33,731 nucleotides of DNA from positions 1 to 33,731 of the IMG/VR virus record IMGVR_UViG_3300021197_001989; one strand, given 5' to 3'. Both the position numbers and the translations under genes were made by a program. Shown here one piece after another: positions 18,044 to 24,920 of this stretch (position 1 is its first letter; each line of letters opens with the position of its first letter). The stretch comes from a virus. The notes below the pieces were generated by a model that was not told where the DNA came from, did no database searches, and saw nothing but the letters and a program-made list of their open reading frames with translations.

Positions 18044-19235
18044 GGGCCGCTTGTTATTTCAAACACTTGATGACAAAAAAGAGTGTATAGGTATTTATTT
18101 GGATGGTGAGCTTTCGTTTAAAGACACCTTGCCAGAAGACCTTTCTCATTCTTGGTCTTATGCTTCTTTCTTGCAAAATCTTGATATTGAGTATGCCAGA
18201 ATATATTGTGGAGGGAAGACACTCAAAGAAGCTTGTCCAGAGGCCCTAGAAGCCCGCTTACAAAGCGTAGAAAATAAGTTTGCATCTTTTATCAAGTCTT
18301 TTAATACGGCCCATGTGTCGCTAAATGAGAACTGTTTTTACGATTTAGTCCCTAAAAAGTTCCTTTTAGAGTGGTGTTATGTGCGAGATCTAATCTCCAA
18401 GCACGTATTTGATACCTATGAAAAGCCAGAATGCTATGACTATACAGTTGATCTTGTAAGGGTGATAGAGGAAATTAAATATAATCGTTTAAATATTGAT
18501 AAAAGCTCTCTATCTTTGTACAGAGCAAAGCACAGGAAGTTTTCAAAGAAGCTTAAAAAAATAGACCCTTATTGCAGGTTTGATGTTTGGGGCACGAAGA
18601 CAGGACGCTTGACAACTATTAAGAATAGTTTTCCTATTTTAACCCTCGACAAGGAGCTTCGCTCTGTTGTAAAGCCGAAGAATGATTACTTTGTTGAGCT
18701 TGACTTTAATGCAGCAGAACTAAGAACGCTGCTTTCTCTGCAGGGAAAGGCACAACCAGTGGAAGATATGCACCAGTGGAACGTAAAAAACGTTTTCAAA
18801 GGAGAGATTACAAGAGACGAAGCGAAAAAGAGGATATTTGCTTGGCTTTATAATCCAGACAGTAAGGATGCTCTTTGCGATTTTGCATACGATAGAGACT
18901 CGGTGCTTAAGAAATATTACACACAAGGGCAAGTGACAACCTTTTTTAACAAAAAGATTCCTTCTGAAGACAGAACAGCACTGAACTATATCATTCAGTC
19001 GACTTGTGCCGAAAATGTTTTGAGACAAATGATAAAGGTATCTAATTATTTAAAAGGAACGAAGTCTTATGTTGCTTTCCCGATCCATGATTCTATTGTA
19101 CTTGACTTATCTGTCGAAGACAAAGAAAAATTACCAGAATTGCTGAATATCTTTTCGGACACAGAGCTTGGAAAATTCAAAGTGAACGTCAGTGTTGGAA
19201 AAGATTTTGGAAATCTTAAAAAATTAGAGGTTTAA
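18027..19235 (+). CDS. polA: Minimal family-A DNA polymerase, no exonuclease domain
   Basis: 402 residues. The family-A catalytic motifs are all present: TGRLTT at 192-197; motif A with ELDFNAAELR (Asp226); motif B as R263-x3-K267-x3-F271-x3-Y275 in TRDEAKKRIFAWLY, exactly the spacing of the E. coli O-helix; and motif C PIHDS (His354, Asp355). The protein lacks room for both the 3'-5' and the 5'-3' exonuclease domains and has a short fingers region. The start is a TTG. TTG 18027 overlaps the previous gene, and TTG 18051 is preceded by GAGGG and is an equally good candidate. Proofreading may be supplied elsewhere, and a 5' nuclease is encoded at 24921. A second polymerase (DnaE) begins at 33185. 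Confidence 0.9.
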   Translation: MNQFTEGRLLFQTLDDKKECIGIYLDGELSFKDTLPEDLSHSWSYASFLQNLDIEYARIYCGGKTLKEACPEALEARLQSVENKFASFIKSFNTAHVSLNENCFYDLVPKKFLLEWCYVRDLISKHVFDTYEKPECYDYTVDLVRVIEEIKYNRLNIDKSSLSLYRAKHRKFSKKLKKIDPYCRFDVWGTKTGRLTTIKNSFPILTLDKELRSVVKPKNDYFVELDFNAAELRTLLSLQGKAQPVEDMHQWNVKNVFKGEITRDEAKKRIFAWLYNPDSKDALCDFAYDRDSVLKKYYTQGQVTTFFNKKIPSEDRTALNYIIQSTCAENVLRQMIKVSNYLKGTKSYVAFPIHDSIVLDLSVEDKEKLPELLNIFSDTELGKFKVNVSVGKDFGNLKKLEV

Positions 19236-19236
19236 T

Positions 19237-20064
19237 ATGAATATTGTAGGATTAGGTGACGCAGGTTGTAATATTGCTGAAGCATTTACGCAGTACCCTC
19301 AATATAAAATTTTTAAAATAAATGTTGACAACGAGGGTAAGGGGTGTTATAATATACCTATACTTGAGAAACCAGAGGAATATGAATCTTATTCATACCC
19401 CAAGATTAAAACATTTTTTAAAGGAATGAAAGGAGATGTGGTTTTTATAGTTGGAGGATCTGGTAAGATATCTTGCGGATCTCTGAGAATCTTGGAAACC
19501 ATAAAGAACAGAAACATATCAATTTTATATATTAAGCCCGACGATTCCCTTCTCGATGACGAGTCAAAAATGATTGACAAGCTTGTATACAATGTGTTGC
19601 AAGAGTATACAAGGTCTGGAGTTTTTGAAAAGATGATGATCGTATCAAATGCAGAAGTAGACAAAGTTATTGGTGGCGCACCAATCATTGGATATTTTGA
19701 CAAGCTTAATGAGTTGATTGTTCCGACAATCCATATGATGAACTATTTTTCAAACAACAAGCCGGTCTCTGGGTCAATCCCTAAACCAAAAGAAACACAC
19801 AGGATATATACAGTCGGTCTCTTTGATACGAAAAAAAATGAAGAAAAAATGTTTTTTTCCCTTGACAACAGTAGAAATAAGTGTTATATTTATGGAGTAA
19901 ACGAAGAAAAGTTAAAGACAGATAAGAACTTAATGAAGACAATTAAAAAACAAATGGATTCAAAAAGAGAAGAAAATGTAAGCGTAGCATACGCAGTATA
20001 TTCAACGGAATATGAATATGATATTGGGTATGTTATTTCAAGAACCCCTAATATTCAAAAATAA
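19237..20064 (+). CDS. Divergent FtsZ/tubulin-superfamily protein
   Basis: 275 residues. The N-terminus MNIVGLGDAGCNIAEAF matches the FtsZ nucleotide-binding start GxGxxGxN (G5, G7, G10, N12), and a KINVDN strand follows as in FtsZ. At 66-84, VVFIVGGSGKISCGSLRIL sits where FtsZ has VFIAAGMGGGTGTGAAP, so the tubulin signature loop is degenerate. Residues 135-170 (IVSNAEVDKVIGGAPIIGYF, then FDKLNELI) align with the FtsZ IPN.KLLKVL...DAF...N.VL helix. The T7-loop NxDxxD is not visible (SGSIPKPK instead), so GTPase activity may be lost. Its neighbours are polA and ssb. It starts 1 nt after polA with a GAGG site. It could make filaments or be a non-polymerising relative. Confidence 0.75.
   Translation: MNIVGLGDAGCNIAEAFTQYPQYKIFKINVDNEGKGCYNIPILEKPEEYESYSYPKIKTFFKGMKGDVVFIVGGSGKISCGSLRILETIKNRNISILYIKPDDSLLDDESKMIDKLVYNVLQEYTRSGVFEKMMIVSNAEVDKVIGGAPIIGYFDKLNELIVPTIHMMNYFSNNKPVSGSIPKPKETHRIYTVGLFDTKKNEEKMFFSLDNSRNKCYIYGVNEEKLKTDKNLMKTIKKQMDSKREENVSVAYAVYSTEYEYDIGYVISRTPNIQK
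19325..19353 (+). promoter_or_regulatory. Consensus extended -10 promoter inside the FtsZ-like gene
   Basis: TTGACA (19325-19330), 17-bp spacer, TGT plus TATAAT (19348-19353), a perfect sigma70 match. It lies about 90 bp into the coding sequence, so transcripts from here would lack the FtsZ-like start and mainly serve ssb and downstream genes. Confidence 0.6.
19862..19890 (+). promoter_or_regulatory. Extended -10 promoter upstream of the ssDNA-binding protein gene
   Basis: TTGACA (19862-19867), 17-bp spacer, TGT plus TATATT (19885-19890). It lies in the 3' part of the FtsZ-like gene, about 265 bp before the ssb ATG, so the ssb mRNA would have a long leader that includes the hairpin at 20089. 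Confidence 0.65.
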
Positions 20065-20088
20065 ATTATTAATTTTTAATCAAACCAG

Positions 20089-20112
20089 CAGAGTGAGACA
20101 TTTGTCGCTCTG
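20089..20112 (+). promoter_or_regulatory. Hairpin in the ssb leader, possible autoregulatory operator
   Basis: CAGAGTGA (20089-20096) pairs with TCGCTCTG (20105-20112), 8 bp with one T-G pair, around an 8-nt loop. A weaker GCC/GGC stem follows within 20 nt. There is no T-run, so it is not a terminator. T4 gp32 represses its own mRNA through a folded leader, which makes a similar role plausible here. Confidence 0.4.
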
Positions 20113-20155
20113 ACTATAGCCAATATCGGCACAAACAACAAGAGAGGAAAGAAAG

Positions 20156-20926
20156 ATGGCATTAGACATCACAAAAATCCGAGCACGTCTCGATTCAGTA
20201 AAAAACAATGGTAAAGCTGGAGGATCATTCTGGCGACCAAAAGACGGAACACAAGCAATCCGAATTGTCCCAACACAGGACGGCGACCCCTTTAAGGATT
20301 ACTGGTTCCACTACAATTTAGGCCCAGACCAGAAAGGTGGCCTGCTTTGTCCTAGAAAAAATCACGGAGATGATTGTCCTATTTGTAATTTCAAAGACCA
20401 GCTTTGGAAAGAATTCAATGAAACACAGGACCAAGATACGATGAAGATGGCAAAAGACTTGTCTCCACGTCAACGTTTCTTTTCACCGGTACTTGTTCGT
20501 GGAGAGGAGGCCGAAGGCATCCGTATCTGGGGATATGGCAAGGAAGCTTATACTTCATTACTAAATCTTGTTCTTAATCCAGAATATGGAGATATTACAG
20601 ACATCGAAGAAGGTACAGACTTGAGCCTTACATATGGAAAACCACCCGGAGCCAGCTTTCCAAAAACAACCTTAACTCCACGACGACGAACCAGTCCTCT
20701 GTGCGACGAGGCTCTTGGCGGAGATGCAGAATGTAATCGCTTGCTTGAGAACATTCCAACCTTCGATACCCTGTTTCAGGTAAAAACCACAGAAGAGGTA
20801 CAATCTGCTCTAGATGGTCTCATGAATCACCTAGAGGGTGAGACTGGAACCTCCGTATCCGAAATTGTCGTTAGCGAAGACACTCCAAGCGTCCTCGCGG
20901 CATTTAATGAGCTAACAGGTAACTAA
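20156..20926 (+). CDS. ssb: Single-stranded DNA-binding protein (T4 gp32-like)
   Basis: 256 residues. The core resembles gp32: WRPKDGTQAIRIVP near residue 22, then a zinc-binding loop with Cys65, His70, Cys74 and Cys77 (CPRKNHGDDCPIC), followed by DQLWKEFN. The C-terminal ~50 residues are acidic (VSEIVVSEDTPSVLAAF), as expected for the tail that recruits replication partners. It coats the template strands during replication and recombination with UvsX and the helicase. SD GAGGAAAG precedes ATG 20156. A hairpin lies in the leader and a terminator-like repeat follows the stop. Arginine codons are nearly all CGN, unlike the preceding two genes. Confidence 0.88.
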   Translation: MALDITKIRARLDSVKNNGKAGGSFWRPKDGTQAIRIVPTQDGDPFKDYWFHYNLGPDQKGGLLCPRKNHGDDCPICNFKDQLWKEFNETQDQDTMKMAKDLSPRQRFFSPVLVRGEEAEGIRIWGYGKEAYTSLLNLVLNPEYGDITDIEEGTDLSLTYGKPPGASFPKTTLTPRRRTSPLCDEALGGDAECNRLLENIPTFDTLFQVKTTEEVQSALDGLMNHLEGETGTSVSEIVVSEDTPSVLAAFNELTGN

Positions 20927-20935
20927 CCATCCTCC

Positions 20936-20971
20936 GACCGCAGGGAGGCATGGGTTTATAGATGCCTCACT
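20936..20971 (+). terminator. Stem-loop terminator, left copy of a 36-bp direct repeat
   Basis: GAGGCAT (20945-20951) pairs perfectly with ATGCCTC (20962-20968) around a 10-nt loop, followed by ACTATTTTT. The whole 36-bp segment recurs at 21511-21546 with one substitution in the loop. Confidence 0.75.
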
Positions 20972-20994
20972 ATTTTTAATCCTAAGAGGAAAAT

Positions 20995-21495
20995 ATGACA
21001 ACAGAAAATACAACAACAACTACACTCACAACTGCAACTGAAGGTGCCAATGCCACTGTCCATTATCGTGGTACTTTGGAGGACGGTACAGAATTTGATA
21101 ACTCTCGTACACGAGAAGAGCCAATCACCTTTACTGTCGGCTCAGGTCAGATGATTTCCGGCTTCAACGATGCTGTAGACGGTATGACAGTGGGAGAAAC
21201 AAAAACAGTTACTCTCGCTCCAGATCAAGCATATGGAGAAGTCAATCCAGAAGCACAGACTACTTTTCCCAAGGCTGGATTCCCAGAAGGTCTTGAGCTT
21301 ACAGAAGGTATGGCTATCCCGCTAAAGACTCCAGAAGGTCGAACCTTAATCGGTCGCTTGACAGAGCAACAAGAGGAAACCGTTACTGTGGACTTGAATC
21401 ACCCACTAGCAGGACAGACCCTACAATTTGAAATTGAGCTTGTAGAAGTTACAACCACTACCACCACTTCAACCGATGAGGAAATCGCTACCTAA
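20995..21495 (+). CDS. FKBP-type peptidyl-prolyl isomerase (SlyD/FkpB-like)
   Basis: 166 residues. The FKBP domain starts near residue 15 and includes VHYRGTLEDGTEFDNSR, FTVGSGQMISGFNDAVDGM and MTVGETKTVTLAPDQAYGE, then an inserted flap (residues ~85-130) as in SlyD-type enzymes, and ends LQFEIELVEV. The active-site aromatic and hydrophobic residues of the FKBP pocket look present (Y23, F35, F46, I55). It would catalyse proline isomerisation in folding proteins and may act as a chaperone. Threonine-rich tails of about 13 residues lie at both ends. There is no signal peptide, so it is cytoplasmic. SD AAGAGGA. It is bracketed by near-identical 36-bp stem-loop repeats. Confidence 0.9.
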   Translation: MTTENTTTTTLTTATEGANATVHYRGTLEDGTEFDNSRTREEPITFTVGSGQMISGFNDAVDGMTVGETKTVTLAPDQAYGEVNPEAQTTFPKAGFPEGLELTEGMAIPLKTPEGRTLIGRLTEQQEETVTVDLNHPLAGQTLQFEIELVEVTTTTTTSTDEEIAT

Positions 21496-21510
21496 TAACA
21501 TGCGCGTTGT

Positions 21511-21546
21511 GACCGCAGGGAGGCATGGGTTTACAGATGCCTCACT
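21511..21546 (+). terminator. Stem-loop terminator, right copy of the 36-bp direct repeat
   Basis: Identical to 20936-20971 except for one loop base (C for T), with the same GAGGCAT/ATGCCTC stem, followed by TTTTATTT. It follows the FKBP stop codon by about 15 nt and precedes the 21575 promoter. Confidence 0.75.
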
Positions 21547-21574
21547 TTTATTTCAAATTATTTTATTTTTTTGC

Positions 21575-21603
21575 TTGACAGCAACCACATGATATGTTAT
21601 ATT
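21575..21603 (+). promoter_or_regulatory. Strong extended -10 promoter for the DUF262-like gene
   Basis: TTGACA (21575-21580), 17-bp spacer, TGT plus TATATT (21598-21603). It lies in non-coding DNA directly after a terminator, so it is the clearest genuine promoter of the set. The transcript would have a leader of about 140 nt before ATG 21749. Confidence 0.8.
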
Positions 21604-21645
21604 ATTATTACAAACAAGGAAGGATACTAAAACTTTTTCCCTAGA

Positions 21646-21721
21646 GAGTGCGGGGATAGTGGCACTCAACTAACCAATGCCATTTTGAATTTGTAGACGC
21701 TTGTAAGTCTTATGATTCAAA
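21646..21721 (+). promoter_or_regulatory. Structured 5' leader with mutually exclusive hairpins
   Basis: Hairpin A pairs GAGTGC (21646-21651) with GCACTC (21662-21667). An alternative stem pairs AGTGGCA (21658-21664) with TGCCATT (21678-21684) and would exclude A. Hairpin B pairs TTTGAAT (21684-21690) with ATTCAAA (21115-21121 offset in the next hundred, i.e. 21715-21721), plus an inner AGAC/GTCT stem (21695-21698 with 21707-21710). The arrangement could be a regulatory RNA or a protein-binding leader. It does not match a tRNA or a riboswitch class I know. Confidence 0.4.
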
Positions 21722-21748
21722 TACTAATAACAAAAAAGAGAGGTAAAC

Positions 21749-23119
21749 ATGGCAGATTATAGAACAACAGTAGAGAACTATTTTGATTATATTGTGGGAT
21801 TCTCACATTCCAGCTTAAAATGTGACGGTGAAGATCGATGTATCACCGCCATGCACAGTAAGGGCTTTGAAGTAAAAGTCATTCCAACTGTCTATATTGA
21901 TCGCGACTTTCAACGCAATTTCGTTTGGAATCGCGCCCGAAGACGCGCCTACAACAAGGCAGTCATGAATAAGAAATCAGGTACGCCAATCACCATCGCA
22001 TGTATCGAGAGCTGCCTAGCTTATGCAAAGTCTGTCGCTTGTGAGCTTTCAGTTCTGAAGTTCGAAGAGCTTTTGGAATTAGGCTATAAGTACATCAGCC
22101 TAGATGGTCAAAATCGTTCTTTAACCATGCAGGAATTTATTGAGAAGGGCACTGGCTTGACTATGGGAGACACTGTTTATGATTGCTCCATCACAGGAGA
22201 GTCGCATGATTTATCAAACTGTCTTTTGAAAGACTTTGAGCCGACAGTCCGTCAACAGTTCTTGACAGGAACAAAGGTTCCCGTTACTGTTTATACTGGA
22301 TATACATACCCAGAGCTTGCAGCGGAATTCCGAGACCTGAATAGTAGTGATAACTTAAACCCCATGGAGTGGAGAAACTCTTATCAAACATGGTTTGCAG
22401 GTTGGATTCGAGAACAAACTAGTAAGCATAGTGATCTATTCAAATCTTGTATGAGCAAGGGTGAGTATGAAAAAATTTCCAACCGAATGACTGATCGCGA
22501 ACTCTATTCAATATATAGTTTATATCTCGGCGGTGTTTTCAAGAGCAATATGAATGACTCTGTTTTTGATGCTCGTACTTGCAACATCAAGAAAAAGTTT
22601 ATTCTAGATAGATTGTATGAGTGCGGTGAATCAATCACACAGCACGATACTCGCTTTCCATACGACATGTCGGCATGCAACCGTGTTGACAAGATTGTAG
22701 GAAACCTAACTATGGCTGCTCCAGAATTGAAGAAACTTGGTAGCGGCAGCAGGCTCCTTAAGTGGCAAGTTTGGGCCTTCTTATCAGTTTTTGAATGGAT
22801 TCACGACAAGGGACACACAATCAAGAATGCTGATATACCACAATTCGTTCTGCTGGTTGATACTGTCCTAAAGAAGGCTCGTCACGACTCGCGGCAACAA
22901 CAATCAATCGATGAAAAAGCCAAGGGTGATGATCTTCCAAAGCAGCAATATTTCTACGGACAGTTAGAGACAATCGCAGAAAAGGGTTCTCGCGATGGAA
23001 TCAAAAGCACAATTGATGATTTGATGACAACTAACCTGAATCAGCTCCCAGTACAATTATCATCGCAAAGCCTACCTCTAGAGGTTGACTTTACATACGA
23101 AGACGAGTTTACATACTAA
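21749..23119 (+). CDS. DUF262 / DGQxR-type (ParB-like) protein
   Basis: 456 residues. Residues 114-130, KYISLDGQNRSLTMQEF, contain the DGQxR motif (D119, G120, Q121, R123) typical of the ParB/sulfiredoxin-like fold of DUF262 and related proteins. About 70 residues later come VPVTVYTGYTYPELAAEFRD and LNSSDNLNPMEWRNSY, like the iF..lN....Ls..E element of DUF262. The C-terminal half is helical. DUF262 forms the N-terminal domain of GmrS, part of a modification-dependent restriction enzyme, and occurs in other defence or DNA-processing proteins. No HNH (DUF1524) partner domain was seen here. It has its own promoter, a folded leader and a terminator, so it is a self-contained unit. Function is unknown. 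Confidence 0.65.
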   Translation: MADYRTTVENYFDYIVGFSHSSLKCDGEDRCITAMHSKGFEVKVIPTVYIDRDFQRNFVWNRARRRAYNKAVMNKKSGTPITIACIESCLAYAKSVACELSVLKFEELLELGYKYISLDGQNRSLTMQEFIEKGTGLTMGDTVYDCSITGESHDLSNCLLKDFEPTVRQQFLTGTKVPVTVYTGYTYPELAAEFRDLNSSDNLNPMEWRNSYQTWFAGWIREQTSKHSDLFKSCMSKGEYEKISNRMTDRELYSIYSLYLGGVFKSNMNDSVFDARTCNIKKKFILDRLYECGESITQHDTRFPYDMSACNRVDKIVGNLTMAAPELKKLGSGSRLLKWQVWAFLSVFEWIHDKGHTIKNADIPQFVLLVDTVLKKARHDSRQQQSIDEKAKGDDLPKQQYFYGQLETIAEKGSRDGIKSTIDDLMTTNLNQLPVQLSSQSLPLEVDFTYEDEFTY

Positions 23120-23127
23120 ATCGCAAT

Positions 23128-23152
23128 GCCCCCCTATTTGGGGGGCTTTTTT
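23128..23152 (+). terminator. Rho-independent terminator after the DUF262-like gene
   Basis: GCCCCCC (23128-23134) pairs perfectly with GGGGGGC (23140-23146) around TATTT and is followed by six T. It ends the single-gene transcript before uvsX, only 15 nt upstream of its start codon, so uvsX must rely on read-through or a promoter inside the preceding gene. Confidence 0.9.
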
Positions 23153-23167
23153 ATTTAAGGAGAAAAC

Positions 23168-24286
23168 ATGGCAAGAAAAACAACTTCATCTGCTGGAAAA
23201 CTTTCAATGGCAGACATGAGAAAGATGATCAATAAGAAAGCGGGCATGGATGTCGCCCATGACTTAAAGGAGGCAAACCCAACAGAAGTTACCCAATGGA
23301 TCCCTACAGGCTCTCGATGGCTTGATTCAATTACCTGCCGAGGAAAGTATGCGGGAATCCCAGTTGGAAAAGTGTCCGAAATTGCTGGATTGGAGGCGAC
23401 AGGTAAGTCCTATATGGCAGCTCAAATCGCGGCTAACGCTCAAGAAATGGGGATTGATGTCGTTTATTTTGATTCAGAATCAGCGATTGATCCCTCGTTT
23501 CTTGAAAATGCTGGCTGTGATTTGACAAGGCTTCTTTACGTGCAGGCACAGTCGGTTGAGTTTGTGCTTGAGACTATTGAAGACCTCTTGGCATCAGAGA
23601 ATCAGATGTTGTTTATTTGGGATTCTTTGGCTCTAACACCCGCTGTTAGTGAAGTTGAAGGCAGCTTCGATCCCATGTCGCAAATGGCGATGAAGGCTCG
23701 TATTCTTGCACGAGCGATGTCAAAACTTGCACTGCCAATTGCAAATGCGAATGCAACACTGCTTGTCTTAAATCAGCTGAAAACAAACATTACCCGTAGC
23801 CCTTCAGAGGCTATGACTACACCGTATGTCACTCCCGGAGGGAAAGCCATGGCATATGCATATTCTCTTCGTGTGTGGCTAACAGGTCGTAAAGCAAAGG
23901 CGAGTTTCGTTCTTGATGAAAACGGATTTCGAATTGGGTCTGAAGTAAAAGTCAAACTTGAAAAGTCTCGTTTTGGAACCGCTGGCCGCCGATGTAACTT
24001 CCGAATCTTGTGGGGAGGAGACAGTGTAGCAATTCAAGATGATGAATCTTTGTTTGATGCAGTGAAATCTTCGGACAACATTCTTCAGTCTGGTGCTTGG
24101 TACACCATGGTTTTCGAAGATGGAACAACAGAAAAGTTCCAAGCAGCTAAGTGGGTTGAGAAGATGCAAAACGATAAATTTCGTCAGCGTGTTTATCAGA
24201 TTATTGATGAGGAAATCATTATGAAATTTGATCAGCGTCAGGGCAGCGCATCCGATTTCTATGACTCTGAAGAAGAAACAGACTAA
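23168..24286 (+). CDS. uvsX: UvsX/RecA-family recombinase
   Basis: 372 residues (T4 UvsX is 391). Walker A is GLEATGKS at residues 74-81. Walker B-like MLFIWDSLAL follows, and LNQLKTNI corresponds to the RecA strand before loop L2. The substrate loop region DPMSQMAMKARILARAMSKL is typical of phage UvsX rather than bacterial RecA. The C-terminus is acidic (DFYDSEEETD). It catalyses strand invasion for recombination-dependent replication together with the ssDNA-binding protein. SD AAGGAG at 23157-23162. Arginine codons are mostly CGN. No mediator such as UvsY was recognised in the window. Confidence 0.92.
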   Translation: MARKTTSSAGKLSMADMRKMINKKAGMDVAHDLKEANPTEVTQWIPTGSRWLDSITCRGKYAGIPVGKVSEIAGLEATGKSYMAAQIAANAQEMGIDVVYFDSESAIDPSFLENAGCDLTRLLYVQAQSVEFVLETIEDLLASENQMLFIWDSLALTPAVSEVEGSFDPMSQMAMKARILARAMSKLALPIANANATLLVLNQLKTNITRSPSEAMTTPYVTPGGKAMAYAYSLRVWLTGRKAKASFVLDENGFRIGSEVKVKLEKSRFGTAGRRCNFRILWGGDSVAIQDDESLFDAVKSSDNILQSGAWYTMVFEDGTTEKFQAAKWVEKMQNDKFRQRVYQIIDEEIIMKFDQRQGSASDFYDSEEETD

Positions 24287-24294
24287 TTGGTAGT

Positions 24295-24918
24295 ATGGAA
24301 GATTCGTTTCTAAAAGTCAAGTACGATAAACTAGTTTTTGAGCTTAAGTTTTTAGAGGCGGATCTTCATTACCATGATTCTATTTTGAAGAAAGGGTCTG
24401 GTGAGTTTGAATCACAATGCAGATCTGCTATTAAGGATCTTGGATTGGAAAAAGTATTCTACGGAGATAAGTCTGCCGCAGAGAACTATGCTAAGAAAGA
24501 ATCTGAAATAGAGCAGGAATCAGCTAAAAAGATAAAGCCAAGTAAGCCTGTGGCCTTATTGTTTCGCAAAATAGCTTCTCAGACCCACCCAGATAAGCTT
24601 GCAAGGCTAGAGGGTGAAGAGAGGGCAGCCAAAGAAAAGCTCTTTATAGAGGCGACTGAAGCGAAGGACGAAGACAATCTATTAAGGCTTCACATCATCG
24701 CCGCAGATTTATCAATAGAGGTTCCAGATTTATCTCTAGAAGACATCTTGATGTTCGAAAAGAGGATAGGCGAGATAAAGACACAAATAGATTCTAAAAA
24801 AGGAACTTGGGTCTGGGCTTGGTTAATATCTCCCAGAGACAAGAAAGATAAAATCATAACAGATTATGTTGATTTTATGGTAAAGACAGTAGTAAAAAAA
24901 CCATCTGACCCGGAGTAA
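24295..24918 (+). CDS. J-domain protein (DnaJ-like co-chaperone)
   Basis: 207 residues. An HPD motif (His98-Pro99-Asp100) lies in LFRKIASQTHPDKLARL, the helix II/loop of a J-domain. A helix III-like segment KEKLFIEATEAKDEDNLLRL follows. The J-domain is central rather than N-terminal. It is preceded by ~90 residues of charged helix and followed by a region with tryptophans (GTWVWAWL). No Gly/Phe-rich or zinc-finger part of DnaJ is present. It would stimulate the ATPase of a host Hsp70, since no phage Hsp70 is visible here. It starts 8 nt after the uvsX stop. The motif and helix pattern give good support. Confidence 0.75.
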   Translation: MEDSFLKVKYDKLVFELKFLEADLHYHDSILKKGSGEFESQCRSAIKDLGLEKVFYGDKSAAENYAKKESEIEQESAKKIKPSKPVALLFRKIASQTHPDKLARLEGEERAAKEKLFIEATEAKDEDNLLRLHIIAADLSIEVPDLSLEDILMFEKRIGEIKTQIDSKKGTWVWAWLISPRDKKDKIITDYVDFMVKTVVKKPSDPE

Positions 24919-24920
24919 AG

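Noticed and set aside
21684-21721. Possible tRNA in the leader before 21749, because TTCAAAT resembles a T-loop
   Set aside because: The bases flanking the loop cannot form a T-stem, and no acceptor or D-arm pairing exists. It is better read as a simple hairpin.
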